This document shows, piece by piece, positions 36,442 to 48,668 of a DNA stretch of 64,000 nucleotides; position 1 is the first letter of the stretch, and each line of letters opens with the position of its first letter. Below the pieces are notes generated by a model. The model had not been told where the DNA came from. It saw only the letters and a program-made list of their open reading frames with translations, and did no database searches. Source of the DNA: Anticarsia gemmatalis (Eukaryota > Arthropoda > Insecta > Lepidoptera > Erebidae). The stretch spans positions 2,170,001 through 2,234,000 of the forward strand of contig NC_134767.1 of NCBI RefSeq assembly GCF_050436995.1, in the 5' to 3' direction. A program made the position numbers and the translations under genes.

Positions 36442-36614
36442 CTGGCGACCCAGTGCAAACTTTGAACGACACCGTTTTCGACTTACTTAACTTATATTGG
36501 AGGTACGATAGTTATTGCTTGTGTTAATAGTTGTACCGTAATTATAAGGAAAGGATCTTTGATCGGATGTGGTTTTTGCGAAGATGATTGGGAATAATAC
36601 TGGCTTTAACAGTA

Positions 36615-36990
36615 CTTACTGTGTGTGACTGGTGATCGAGTTTTGGATTTGATTACTGGAAAATGCAAAAGGTTTTCTATTTATTGAAATGCCTGTTGGT
36701 ATACTTGAAATAACGTTTCGTCAAGTGTCTGGTATAAGTGAATGCGTTTTGATAGTCTTCTGCGTTTTCACGAAGGTGATTGGATTTGTGACTGGCTTGA
36801 ATTGAACAGTTGTGTGTGTGTGCAACTAGTGATCGAGTTTTGGATTTGATTGCCATAATGTCCTTTTTAGTTCTGGTGTATTTGAAAATGTGTGAAAAAC
36901 TATTCTTAAGATGGGGTAAGGACGATGTGTTAGAAATAGTGCATAGTAAAGTATGTGGTATAAGTGAATGCCTTTTGATTGGATAAGGGG
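36615..36990 (+). repeat. Diverged tandem duplication, about 200-225 bp
   Basis: TGATCGAGTTTTGGATTTGA occurs at 36633 and 36830, and GGTATAAGTGAATGC at 36731 and 36957. The 114-codon minus-strand frame (36677-37021) crosses both units and has low-complexity composition; I regard it as chance. Confidence 0.6.
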
Positions 36991-37479
36991 CAATACATGG
37001 GTGAATTTCACTAACTTTCAACTATATTTCGGATTTTCTTAAAAATGATTATTTTTTTCGTTTGATTAATGGTCAAACTCATGTCAGCCACTACAACTAT
37101 TCCAAGGATAATAAGGTAAAATATATTTTTTGTAAAAATATTCGTTCAGTATTTTTTTACATAATATTTTCCTTAATATCTATTAATAGTACAAACTTAT
37201 AGTCGCCGTGGTTCCATACAATATATACTCAGTTGAACGCACCAATAACTTTGTTTTGAAATCATTGTACAGATCCATTCGGGCGTAAGTGACACCCACT
37301 ATCTTTTGATTCTTAAGTTGTGTACAAAAAAATGTAGCCTGTTGGTAGAATATTGTTGTATTGTACACTACCTACTACTAATATGATAACTATTCTTTCC
37401 CCGCCTCTTCGGTCTGGCTCTTGATGATGTTCTGAGAATAAAAAATAAATGCTAGCAAATTTACAGTACACGAGTAATG

Positions 37480-37846
37480 TCCTCTCAGTCGATATCCGGC
37501 TACGGCGGTCAGTTTCATTGAAACTGGGCATCTGTGCAGCACTTTGTTTATAGTGTCCAAGTGTGTGACAATACACAGGTACACTCTCTATACCTTCACT
37601 CTCATAACCCGGTGGGACGGATAACGGACACGATCAGTGAGAGGTCAGGCGCAGGACCGATGACTTTACGCGCTCTACGAGGCACGGAAGTCTATGACCT
37701 CAACATTCTGACTCCGGGCAAACTCTGAAAAATTCTTAACAGAAAATCTCAGAAAAGACTTTTTGGTTCGACCTAGGATTCGAACCTGAGACCTCTTGCG
37801 CGGCAGTAGCATACACTATCGACCGCACCATAGAGGCAGTCAAACA
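37480..37846 (-). mobile_element. Long tRNA-derived SINE (about 365 bp)
   Basis: On the minus strand the head reads GACTGCCTCTATGGTGCGGT ... GGTCTCAGGTTCGAATCC, with clear A and B boxes. The body continues leftward through GTCAGAATGTTGAGGTC and GGTGTACCTGTGTATTGTC to GATGCCCAGTTTCAATG. I recognise it as a widespread lepidopteran repeat. Short open frames on both strands here are incidental. Confidence 0.65.
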
Positions 37847-37867
37847 CGACTAATATAAAGTTATGAA

Positions 37868-38060
37868 TCATCTTCTTCTTCTTATCGTATGGTTATTGGT
37901 CAACCTAGTATCAAAGTTGTTCAAGCCGCCCGAAGGCCTTTGACGTGGCTTTACGACTGTTATCTTAATTGACAACAACCGGGACCGAATTTTTACGTGC
38001 CCTATGTGACGTTAAAGTAACAAAATTACGTTTCCGACTTTCAAAAATTCGTCGCCATTT
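37868..38060 (+). mobile_element. Lepidopteran SINE-like repeat (family S)
   Basis: CTTCTTCTTATCGTATGG, GTCAACCTAGTATCAAAGTT, CCGAAGGCCTTTGACGTGGC and CGGGACCGAATTTTTACGTG identify it. It lies directly beside the tRNA-SINE at 37480-37846. Confidence 0.6.
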
Positions 38061-38146
38061 GAACTCTTAGTGGATTAACTCTGGATTATCTATCGAGGTC
38101 AATGCACTTTGCTGTTAAGGTAATAGTCTGTTGCAGATTGTATTCA

Positions 38147-38331
38147 GTACCTCGATTCTCTACCACTATCGACTACCGACAACCGGCTAGCTATCGACAT
38201 TTGACATTTAGAATGTACTGCCAAAATGTTTCCTACGACACCCGTCAGAGGCGCTGATCAGATTTTCATACAAAATTTCTCGATGACAGTTCGGTTGTCG
38301 GTAGTCGATAGTAGTAGAGAATCGAGTTACA
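38147..38331. mobile_element. MITE family M, copy 6, symmetric ends
   Basis: It has long terminal inverted repeats of about 37 bp (left CTCGATTCTCTACCACTATC; right complement nearly identical), bounded on both sides by TA. The core is in reverse orientation relative to copies 2 and 3. This is the clearest example of matched ends. Confidence 0.8.
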
Positions 38332-39212
38332 GTTCACACTTAGCAATGCTAAAGATTTGACTTGCAAATCTGTGAAATACTGATGAACCTTTTGCTGCTT
38401 TTTGGATAATGTATGTGTAAATGTACTTGAATTTTTAACATTTGTTGTTGTGACCAAAACATGCATAACCATGATCCGTATATGAGTGAATGATATTAAC
38501 ACAATTTGAATATTAATAATATTCATGCATCTTATTGTCATAGTCTTTTTTTAAATACTACTCACATTTACTTATTTGAAGGAAATCGCCTATGTGAGGC
38601 GATATGATAAGTATTGATAAATGTAAGGCTTATGTTTGGTGCCCATTGCTTTTAAAATACGGTGAGGTGGGATATACGTTTATAAGATACGAAATCCACA
38701 GCATTAGTCAAAATTAAATCGACGTAACGTGTAAATCACTACAATGTACAAGAAAAAAACAATGTAAAGCATAGTGGCTATCGCGTATCTCAGTTAACAA
38801 CTATTTGAAAACCACTTTGCTGTAGGTACATTGTTTTCTCTCTTACATTTCATTGACAAACACGTTAGGTCAAAGCAACAATGTACTGAACAGTGACCAT
38901 CAAATATTTATTTATTTATTTGATACACAAGATGACAATTGAGATACGTAATACACGTTCGGAAGCAAAAAAGAAACCAAGCCGTACAAAATCTAATGCA
39001 ACATCTAACGTTATCACATATCGCAATCTCTCAAGTTAATATAAATCACAAAGATAAAACAGCATCTGTATTAAGTGTTGCAGCTTCAGTTTATCTCACG
39101 CGTCCCTGTAGGTTGCAGTCGACGCCGAGCTCATTCTGCTGTGAAACTCTTTTACGAGCTTAGAATGTTATATACTGTGATAGTTTCAGGATTAAAGACT
39201 GAAATATGCTGT

Positions 39213-39446
39213 TGACTGCCTCTGTGCCTCAGTTGGTTTTGTAACCGCCTGCTGATTATGAGGCCTCGGGGTCAATTCCCGGGTCGGGCTTGTAATATTA
39301 TGAACGCTTAAGTACGCTCGTTTTACCCGGAAGTGTACACCCACGTTTCGCCATTACTAGTGTTAGTCCCGCGTAATAGGAGGTGAGCCTATTGGCATAT
39401 ACCGAGCACGTCTCCAAACTCCGGGCTATAGAAAAGTATTTTTGTG
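39213..39446 (+). mobile_element. tRNA-derived SINE, near full length
   Basis: The head reads GCCTCTGTGCCTCAGTTGG and GGTCAATTCCCGGGTCGGG. The tail reads ACACCCACGTTTCGCCATTA, GTGAGCCTATTGGCATATA and CCGAGCACGTCTCC. The tail is shared with the fragments at 12050, 12180 and 33463. Confidence 0.65.
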
Positions 39447-40473
39447 TTTTATTAACATTTAAGACTAACTTTAGTATAGACTACAGAATCAGACAGACAT
39501 CACGTATCTACGTTTTACAAAAATACATATTTTAAAAACTAAAAATGTGGTAAGTATAAATAATTTGTTCGCTATATTTTGACGCTGACGGACGATGAAA
39601 TGTTAAGTTCGTAAACAGTTTCAATTTGTTAATACAAATATAATGTTTGTGTTATATATTTGAAATAGTTTTAACGGTAGATTTAACAGTGTATTTATTC
39701 AAGGTCTAATTTGAGTTCGAATTATTTTTTATTCATTTTTATTTATTTACTAAACAAACATCTTTATAACAGTTATTTATTATTAAGTGGATCAGGACGG
39801 CTGGATCGATAAATTAAAAGAAAAAAATTAAAGATAGAACTAATTAAAACGTTATAGCTCATTACTCATATTAGTTTTGACCGAAGAAACAAGTACAAAA
39901 ACATTTCAAATGAAAACGATGCACAAACACAAATAAAAATTGCATGAATATAAGTGTAATTTTAGAAAAAAATAGTTATGTACCCATGAATATAATTTCC
40001 AACCAGTCTGTAGTTCATCTATCACTCGTAAAATACAAAACAACTTTCGCTTTTAGCAAAAATATTAGAGAGTATTATTAACCTTATGTTCATAATAAAA
40101 CATATTCTACTTCATCTAAAATGCCTGCATACACAATTTTCACTCTTTACTGAATGAGAAAGCCACGTACAAGTTTTACGACGTAAGAGAAACGACGAAA
40201 AATAAAATCTTAAGTGCCTCCCCCGCTAATCCTGGAAAGGGGACGATCAGGAATACGGGGACTGTTGCACCGATAAACTGGAGCTTAGCAACGAGAAAAT
40301 TAAACTGAGATTTTCGGTTTAAGAAGAAAAATATGTTCCGTAGCTTTAGTAAAGTAGTAAGTATTTTTTTATTATATACTTATCCACAAGTTACATATAA
40401 AGTTAGATTACCGGTCATCTACTTCAAATGATTCAATCTTTTTTAGGTAAGGTACTAAATTGCTTATAATAAA

Positions 40474-40733
40474 CTAGCTGACCCGCGCAACTTCGCTTGC
40501 GTCACATAAAAGAGAATGGGTCAAAATTTTCCCCGTTTATGTGACATGTTTCACTGCTGCTGTGCTCCTATTGGTTGCAGCGTGATGATATATAGCCTAT
40601 AACCTTCCTCGATAAATGGGCTATCTCACACTGAAATAATTTTTCAAATCGTTCCAGTAGTTCCTGAGATTAGCGCGTTCAAACAAACAAACAAACTCTT
40701 CAGCTTTATAATATTATATTATATTAGTATAGA
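40474..40733 (-). mobile_element. Non-autonomous Helitron, family H1
   Basis: On the minus strand it starts TCTATACTAATATAATATAA (with a small ATAAT expansion) and ends GCGCGGGTCAGCTAG, flanked by A and T. Otherwise complete. Confidence 0.85.
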
Positions 40734-41852
40734 TAGGAACTGAATAGGTAATTAAAGAGTTATCACAATTTTCAAGACAGTATGACAGAAAACAGACAAA
40801 CTTTTTAACAGAAATATTGTTTAGTTACATGTTATGTTGTCCTTAATTTAATGTTTTCTTACTCTAAGTTAACTCCTAATACAATTTATTTATCCTCTAC
40901 AGTCCAAATTGCTTCAAGTAACTACTACTTTAAATAGATAGGAAATTATTAATATCCGTCCTGAGTATTAATCGACACGGACTATGATAAGTCACCACTA
41001 ATGGCCCAGAGACGGGTCCCAGTCAAATCGAATTTGCAACATTTATCCGAATAGATTTACGATTTGAATACTATTTACTGAGTTTAAATTGCAATATTGT
41101 AAGAGAGCCCATTTATAGCTTTAGTGTCACTCTCTTATGTAAATAAATGTTCCGGTCTGAAAAAAATAGATATTCAGACTAAATTAGCTCAACAGAAGCA
41201 TGTAAGTTAAACGCACTCTTTACTTACATTAACTCTAACCAAACGCACAACTAACGCTCGCCCAACGCACACGTCACTCACCCACTCGTAGACTGGGCAA
41301 AATAATCTTTTAACCATTACCTATTGGTATAAAAATCTTAAATTATTTCAAATCGAATAGAATCAAAAATAATATTCAACTCAAAACTTTCTCATTCCAG
41401 AAACGAAATACTTGATCCTTGAAAGAGTTACAAATAACTTCGAACTCAGATCAAAGAAGGTTGCCAACGTAAAAATAAAAACAAAACGAACCTCAGTGTT
41501 GCCAGCCGACGATAAAACTTTATGATCCGTATTGTCCGCCCAATGAAAGGAAAAATAATGCCATATTATATTATAAGCGGCGTTACAGTTCGGATTTCCG
41601 TAACCACTTGAAAACCTCTGTTTTACGCGAGATTTCTTTTACTTTTTTCATTTGGGAACAAAGAATTTTCGGTCATTGGTTTACGGACTGTTGTGTTTAA
41701 TTTTTGTGCTCGCTATGTTGGGTCCGCTATGCTTTCAGAATGTAATGGTTTACTGGGTATTGTTTGGCTGTACGTGATGTTATTTTGTAATCATAGTATT
41801 TCTACTTCTTATATGAATGAAATGAAATCGAATATTTTTGATCATTAAGTAT

Positions 41853-41965
41853 AGATATAAAACTCTTCCGTTACTGAGTGACTGATGGACAACACACGCA
41901 AGCAAAGCGACTGAGATAGAAGATTTCTTAGGGAAGATATAGGAACTCCCCTCCGAAGGGGAAAA
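41853..41965. mobile_element. Repeat fragment ('ttccgttactgagtgactg' family)
   Basis: TATAAAACTCTTCCGTTACT, GAGTGACTGATGGACAACAC and AACTCCCCTCCGAAGGGG resemble pieces of a lepidopteran retroelement 3' region. Confidence 0.35.
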
Positions 41966-43844
41966 AACTTATTTTTATGTATGAAAACCAAAGGTCACAC
42001 CCACTTAGTGAATAAATAGATATGTCGAATAACTTTTAGCTAATTATTTAGCTAGAGTATCTATTCTAAGAGAATTAGCCATTTGTATTTTAGTCCCTAA
42101 ATGTTTATTCAGCAGTAATACACACAACACATACCAGCCCTACTTTTTCGCGTCTTATGCTATTAAACCGAGAATAAGTTATAGACAGAATTACGAGATA
42201 AAAGATTTTTCAAACTTGCAATGCTGTTTGAGCAATCGCTAGTAAAAATACATTTTAAAAAGCAATCATACAATAAGTGTCGAGATTATTAATGGGAACG
42301 TATGAATCCACAGGTCGTCAATACCTCACCTCCTCTTAATGAGGTATTTCCTCTCCCTCCACTAAATTGTATCGTATCGTGCATATTTGAGGTAATATAT
42401 CGTTTCCTTATAATGATATATTGTAGGAACTCTATTGTCTGTGTCTGTGAAACGATATGATGAAATTTGAATGGCCACATAATTATGTTTCTTTATACCA
42501 TTCCCTACCATAGCGTCTAAATTTGACAGGTAATTATTATCTTTTTAAATGCACTGCAAAAAATAAATTATATCTTTTTGTTTAAATTTTCGTTTTTCAT
42601 AATCTGTTTTTTTCTGTTTTTTACAACTGTTGTTAAGCTTTAGACGATACCAGCAAAGAGCATAGATGTATTTTTTTAAGCACAGTTCTAAAAAACACAT
42701 TAGCTGGAAAAAATAAGGACAAATTATTTAAAAACCTTGCATTAAGGTTGAAATCGTTATACCCGCTTTACTAACAGAATAACCAAATTGTCACACCAAA
42801 GTTAAACTACGCACAAATAATTCAATTACATCAACTAAAATAAATACCAACCAAATTAATCCCAACGTAATTATATTTACTGTGGCAACACCGAAAATGT
42901 TGCCAACATCAAATCACACTGTCGTCTTGTCCAAACTTATTCAATTTACCAACATTTAGAGATGTAATCGATTCGCTGCCCGATAAGGCGATTAATGCGA
43001 TTCTCGACAATCGACACGACACTTCTCGGAACATTTATAAATTGAGTTTATTTCGTGTCAAATGTTTTTGGTCTTATTTTTGGCTTTTTGAAAATAATAT
43101 CGGTAATTTTGGCGTGAAAAACAGTATAATTTTATTTTAATATTTCCAAACAATAGACTGAGAAATTTAGATGGCAATGAGAGGAGCTTTTGCCTTACCA
43201 TAGGAATAAGGATAGATAATAGGTATTAAGGCTTATTATTGTTACACATAAAACTAACTATTGCCAATGATTCTCCCAGACGTATTCAAAATAAAATCTA
43301 TCATATCATATATCTATGCATGTAAAATGCAACCATGTTAATTTCTAAAAGCTGTAAGAACAGATAAACAACGTGACTTACTTCTGCGTTTTTAATATAA
43401 CTAAGAATTGAAGTATTGGCAAGATCTCTATACAAAACGCTTTAAAGTAATTTCAACGTAAGGAGATACACCTACTCATAGTAAGTTAAATTGGACGAGT
43501 GCAGGGTGCGGAAAGACGAAGGGGAAACGTATGGTTGGCAAAATGTTCGCTCTCCTTAGAACTTAAATATATTATTTATTTATTTCAAGGAAACCGGTAG
43601 GTGTGGTGCATAGATCCATCAAAGTTTCAAACACTTTACTTTATATTGCCGGTGCAAAAGACGCTTACTAATTGCCCAATACAAAAAAAGTCACCAACAT
43701 TTCACTCTTTTTTTTTCACAGAAATTAGAAAGATATTATATTTATTGCAAAAACAAAGTGCTTTACCCAAACTAACAATTGAACCTGTATTCTTGTCTTT
43801 TTTTGAATAGGTTACCTTCCAAAAAATACAATGTATATCTTATA

Positions 43845-43895
43845 CATCTGCCTACATATTCAGGTATAAAAGGTGTGATGTTATGTATGTATTTA
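43845..43895 (+). repeat. SINE tail remnant
   Basis: CATCTGCCTACATATTCAGG followed by AAAGGTGTGATGTTATGTAT fits the same tail family. Confidence 0.45.
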
Positions 43896-44254
43896 GAGCA
43901 AGCAACTTTTCTATCTTTCAAGACGTTAGACGACGCAAAAAAAAACATACTTTTTTACAGATATTTATACACATCTTAGTCCTTTCTCACAAAAACCCGA
44001 ACCAATCAAACAACATTCACTTACAAAGTTTGCATTCGGTATTCTCCTAACGACTCACCATTCATTGTTGAGCTGTGGAAAATCGTTCCGTCTGTCTGTA
44101 CAACGGAAGTTCATTAAGATCTACTAACTAGTGTTACAAATGAGTTCTGTATCTCTTTGACTGTTTCAAGGACTTTCGGAATGAGGTCGGGTAGTGTGGG
44201 ATGGAAAATGGACAGTGTTATAAGTGTTCGTTATTTTAGTTATGACTTGAATTA

Positions 44255-44415
44255 TCTATAGTAATAATAATATATAAAGCTCAAGAGTTTGTTTGAACGT
44301 GGTAATCTAAGCGAACTAAAAAAAAATGTGTTGAATAGTCCATTTCTTGACGAAGTCAGTAGGCTGTATAATCGTCATCACGCTATGACTAATAGGAAGC
44401 GGAATTAAAAAAAAT
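44255..44415 (+). mobile_element. Degenerate Helitron, family H1
   Basis: It begins TCTATAGTAATAATAATATA, then AAAGCTCAAGAGTTTG and CATCACGCTATGACTAATAG, all recognisable but diverged from the other copies. The 3' hairpin and CTAG are lost. Confidence 0.6.
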
Positions 44416-44559
44416 AAGATGATAAGAAGAGAGTAACTACACTAAGTCTAAGCGGAGGAAAACGTGGGCTGTATTATGTATGTACATACGTTTGTCGATA
44501 GTAGACCGAAGTTTGGTTATGAGCTTCATAAAATTATATTGTAATATGCTTACCCCTTA

Positions 44560-44655
44560 TTAAGTGGGACCACCATTGTTAATTATGGCGAAACATAAGT
44601 GCCCCTTCACCGCTGCCTACACCTTTAGGTTAAACAGGCGTGATGTTCAATTTTT
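44560..44655 (+). repeat. SINE tail remnant
   Basis: CACCGCTGCCTACACCTTTA and AACAGGCGTGATGTT fit the same tail family. Confidence 0.45.
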
Positions 44656-44782
44656 TAAACTCGAAGACAAATAAATATTAAACCACAAGCAAGCATTTGG
44701 CATATTTGTTATTTCAATTGCAACATACTTTTTCGTTAGTGTTCAGAATGAGATACCTAGTTTTATTCTTTTGAGATTAGAG

Positions 44783-44802
44783 TGAGAGAGAGAGAGAGAG
44801 AA
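44783..44802 (+). repeat. (GA)n microsatellite
   Basis: About nine GA units. Confidence 0.85.
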
Positions 44803-45044
44803 TTATGTTACAAAACTACTGCTCTATTTAATTTGAAGGTTGCGTCCAATACATATTATTTTGTTTTTAATAGGACTGGTCAATATTTTCTTGTCCTAAA
44901 TTGGTAACTTCATATCCAATGATGTGTCTCAAAATAAATAGAATTCTCTTGATTGCAGCGTACTGCACAATATTATTAACCTTTTAAGGTTTTTATTGTA
45001 AGTTTTTTTGTTATTTTCTATTATAAGTTAGGTTTTTCCTCCCT

Positions 45045-45200
45045 TATATTATCCTTTTCAAAATCCTTTCTTAGCGGATGTCTATTTTATAACACCTACC
45101 TGCATGCCACATTTCAGCCGGATCCGTCTAGTGGTTTGGACTGTGCGTTGATAGATCACTGTGTCAGTCAGTCTCCTTTGAGTTGTATATATTTAGATTA
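45045..45200. mobile_element. RTE-like retrotransposon fragment
   Basis: CCTACCTGCATGCCACATTT, CAGCCGGATCCGTCTAGTGG and GCGTTGATAGATCACTGTG then CAGTCAGTC belong to a repeat I know from lepidopteran genomes. Orientation was not resolved. Confidence 0.5.
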
Positions 45201-46189
45201 ACCGTCCAGCCTTTAAGTAAGTTTACGATTTTTCATGTTTTCAATATGCACAGCGATTTTTAAAGTATGTCATTCTGTACCATACATCGTACAAGTACCG
45301 TGACCACACTTTGGCGTGACGCCAAGACTGAATGCAATGTAATTGTTCCGACGCAAGTGTGTCGATCTTCATTTTAATTGTGTTTTTTTGGGACATCATT
45401 ACTGTGGTTTTATTTCACATCGTCTGGATGAATTAAATATAAGGACATCTTTTTACGAAAATGTATGTATGTTTAAGAATTATGATGAAATGGTATGTTT
45501 ACGAATTAAGTGCATCGAATTTATCTAAAGCACTTTAAAGTTGCATAATCACTTTCCAGCATTATACGATAGTCAACTTGATCGTACATATTTACATTGG
45601 TTAACGTGACTCTTGGTTTAAGTTATATGACGAGCCAGCTGGCCGACAGAAATTATTCTTTTAAAACACGCCAAGAGCATCAATTACTTTGTCCAATCAG
45701 TGAATCGAAATCCCCGTAACTATCAATCGAATCAACTATTACAAATACAAATGTACTTCTTATTATAATTCTGAATCCTTTTTTTTTAAATTCTCGGGAC
45801 TTGTAGATATAACATTACAATGCAATGGTCTTAAGCGCAATTGAAAATTTACGGTTACGATACCTTATTTGTTTTCCCGACGTTTCGATCAAGCAGCATT
45901 TATAGTAAAATGGTAACGGGTTGACTGGTGAACAAAAAACGTAACGTAATTTTCTATTGTAATTATATAATATAATATTATATAATACAATCAAACATAT
46001 TCACAATGTTCAAGTACGAACCGATGCTATCTAATCCATTGAAGAACTATCCGAGCTCGAGCATTGAGATTCTAGATGCATTGTGTCGAAAGGTATTTGG
46101 ATACGGACCACATGCATGTAGACTATTCAAATAACTGTCTCTTGTGAAGATTCCATTGGGTAGCGAGAGCTGCAATGCTATATTTTAGA

Positions 46190-46624
46190 CTAGATGCTGC
46201 CCGCGACTTCGTCCACATGGACATTATGTGTCTTTACACACACGCTCTATCGCGCGTTAAACAACAACCGCTTGTAAAAGAGCGTGCATGTAAAGCAAAG
46301 AGAAAGGAAAGAGCGCGCGCCGCGCTCATCTGTCAAGCCCGCGAAGAAAATCGCGAGCGAAGAGCGCGCCGTCTTTCCTGTGCGTAATCTTGTACGCTCC
46401 TAAGAACGCGCGATAGAGCGTGTGTGTAAAGGCGGCCATTCTAGTTATTCCCGAGTTAATCTTGATTCCTTGAGAATTTCGGGATAAAAAGTAGCATGGG
46501 TTATTGTGGATCTTCAGCTACCTATATACCACATCGGTCATCGTACCATCGTAATCGGTTCAGTAATATTTATGAGAAAGAGTAACAAACATGCATACAT
46601 ACTCACAAACATTGTAATTTTAGA
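46190..46624 (-). mobile_element. Helitron-like element, family H2, carrying a nested MITE
   Basis: The plus strand starts CTAGATGCTGCCCGCGACTT at the 3' end of the element and ends ...GAGTAACAAACATGCATACA near its 5' end, with A and T flanks. The body (TTGATTCCTTGAGAATTTCG, GATCTTCAGCTACC) is the usual family H2 sequence, interrupted at 46232-46431 by an inverted-repeat element. Confidence 0.7.
46232..46431. mobile_element. GC-rich MITE with perfect 27-bp terminal inverted repeats
   Basis: 46232-46258 and 46405-46431 are exact reverse complements (CTTTACACACACGCTCTATC...). The interior is rich in G+C and itself partly palindromic around GAGCGCGC. It splits a family H2 element. An Arg-rich open frame here is a by-product of the GC-rich palindrome. 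Confidence 0.8.
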
Positions 46625-46704
46625 TATGACTGTTACATCATTCATGATACAGTTCTTGGAAGGCAAGGAAATTCGCTCTTAGCTAGTTGCGCTCACTGGA
46701 TATC

Positions 46705-46790
46705 ACAAACACTGCGTTAATCGTTAAGCAACATTTGAAGCGAATATTTTATAGATGGATACCCGCGTAGTATTTGTGTTAAGCGTGTCC
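46705..46790 (+). mobile_element. Possible very degenerate 5S-type SINE
   Basis: ATCGTTAAGCAACATTTGAA and TATAGATGGATACCCGCG resemble the two promoter boxes at the expected spacing, but both are mutated. Confidence 0.3.
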
Positions 46791-48539
46791 ACGTTGCCAA
46801 AGTCAGTCCCGGTACTTGTAAATTAAGAAAACAAGGTAAGCCATATCAAATGCCACTTTGCTGCTCGAACAACTGCGATATTAAGTTGATTACTATTTAT
46901 GCAATAAATAAACAAAAATAGGCAAACGTGTATCGAACTTTGTGTGTTTCATCTTAATTCATTCAATAAATATTGAGATGATTTTATAGTGGCAGGGAAA
47001 AAAAGTACAATTTTTTAACTCACAACCCATTTATTATTTCTTTAAAAGAAGCTTTCAAGTTGTTACAAAACCCACTGTAAAGATTTACATTATTTTGTCT
47101 TATTGTTCTTCCAGTCAAATGTTTTTTACGACCAACCTTTATTAGTTTTTAACGAGCGCAATAAATTGTAGCGAAAAAATTAAAACTGAAGGAAATTAAC
47201 TTTTGAATTTGTAATGTTATGCAGTTTTTTGGTAAATGCAGAATTAGGGTAGGTGACACGTAGGTATTAATGTATTTTTGAAAATTCCTTTTATTCCATA
47301 CATAAACTTTGGCCAAAATATAGGCAGTGAAGTTTTGTCTTACAAAAATATTATTTTTATTTATTTATTGAATAAGTCAAAAAAGCACAATATTAAAAGC
47401 AATATCTTTGATAATAGAATAGCAAATAAATATAGCCAACAATTTCTTACACCATGAAAAAGGCAGTGAAACGCGGACCTCACCAATAATTCTCTTTTCT
47501 CACTTTAAGTGTCACGTTACTTAATCCGAAACTCTATATTTCTACCTTAATTACAAGGGGTTAAAATAAGCAAATGAGAAACAAATTTAATTTGCAGCCG
47601 ACAAGCGAAGATTGCGAGTATTTATCAAAACAAAGTGAGTTTTTGGACCGCAAAATAAATTTTGGTGGAGTGAGGAAATTTTATAATAACGTCTAGTTAT
47701 AACTTCTTAAGTGTCTTGGTACTTACTGCGATGTAAACATGGTTGCTGAGTTGACTCAAAATTTTGTTCGGAGTACGAGAAAATATTGTGTTTTGTTTTT
47801 CGTCAAAAGCAGTCGGAAGGTGTGTTCTAAAACTTCTTCAAGAATCAAAAAGGAACTTAAAACATACCGTTCTTGTACTGTAGGTATATGGAAATAAATT
47901 GTATAGGTTTTTTTTTTCAAATCTGTCGGATGAACACCACAATTTAAGGCTCAATCCATTTATTGAAAGGGTTTTTTAAAAGTTAATGTTAACGTTACAA
48001 AAATCAAGAATGCCAAATCGAAAAATCGTGCTTTACAAGCGCAAAATTTTTACAATACAATACAATTTAAATTAATTACCGCGGCTTACTGTAACTTACC
48101 ATCAAAAACAAAATTGTAATAAGTTTTCTTACAATCAATATAGTACCAGCCCTGCAACACAGGTAACGCAAAACCACGTAACATAAACTTCATACTATGT
48201 TTTATTATTCCTCACATTTATAATAAAATAAGTTAGCCAGTTTCAAGAAAATATAATATTTGAAAAAAATAATAACACTAACCTCGAACTAAATTGAGTT
48301 ACGTTCATATTTCTGCAGCTTTCACGATACTAATATTTCCTTACAATTTTCTGCAATATTCTTTTAGATAACTTTAGGATTATTTGATTCTTGTTATATT
48401 ATTCTTTTGATGCATCACGAGTTTAAGAAAACTTGTTAAAAGTGCTTTATTGATTTGATTTAGGTTAACTTTTAACTATAACTGTCTGACTGCTTTAAGC
48501 TTGCGATAACGGCCAGTCTATTGGCAATTGAAAAAAGTA

Positions 48540-48668
48540 TTGGCGATCAAAAAGAGAGGCCAGGAATCTCGTGCCTGGCGGCCCTGCCTTCCAAACTAGG
48601 GGCAAAATACATTATATTTTGAAAATCATAAGTCTGTATTTGACCTAAATTTTAATAAACAATTGATT
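48540..48668 (+). mobile_element. LINE 3' end (family L1b)
   Basis: GAATCTCGTGCCTGGCGGCC, CATAAGTCTGTATTTGACC and the tail TAAACAATTGATTTGATTTT match the complement of the copies at 15255 and 31440. Confidence 0.5.

Larger units (their letters stand above)
29650..36614. other. Upstream of the candidate promoter; repeat-poor
   Basis: 29650-31440 shows no recognised repeat and no gene. Further on are LINE pieces, a SINE tail and the D2 repeats; the gaps 32581-33462 and 33541-35677 hold nothing I recognise. Enhancers could be here but cannot be seen from one sequence. Confidence 0.4.
38332..46189. other. AT-rich DNA between the listed repeats
   Basis: The gaps 38332-39212, 39447-40473, 40734-41852, 41966-44254, 44656-45044 and 45201-46189 contain only chance frames. 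TGGCAACA-type motifs occur at 42883-42890 and, inverted, at 41495-41504 and 42898-42905. TTGGCG-TGA-CGCCAA at about 45311-45326 is a small perfect hairpin. Confidence 0.45.

Noticed and set aside
36677..37021. Longest open frame in the window (114 codons, minus strand)
   Set aside because: It spans a diverged tandem duplication, is rich in H/K/T/S/N low-complexity sequence and shows no domain, so it is a by-product of AT-rich repeated DNA.
37313..37728. Several overlapping frames of 60-90 codons on both strands
   Set aside because: They overlap a tRNA-derived SINE that explains the sequence.
46175..46387. 70-codon Arg/Ala-rich frame
   Set aside because: It lies across the GC-rich palindromic MITE and the edge of the Helitron; the composition comes from the repeat, not from coding selection.
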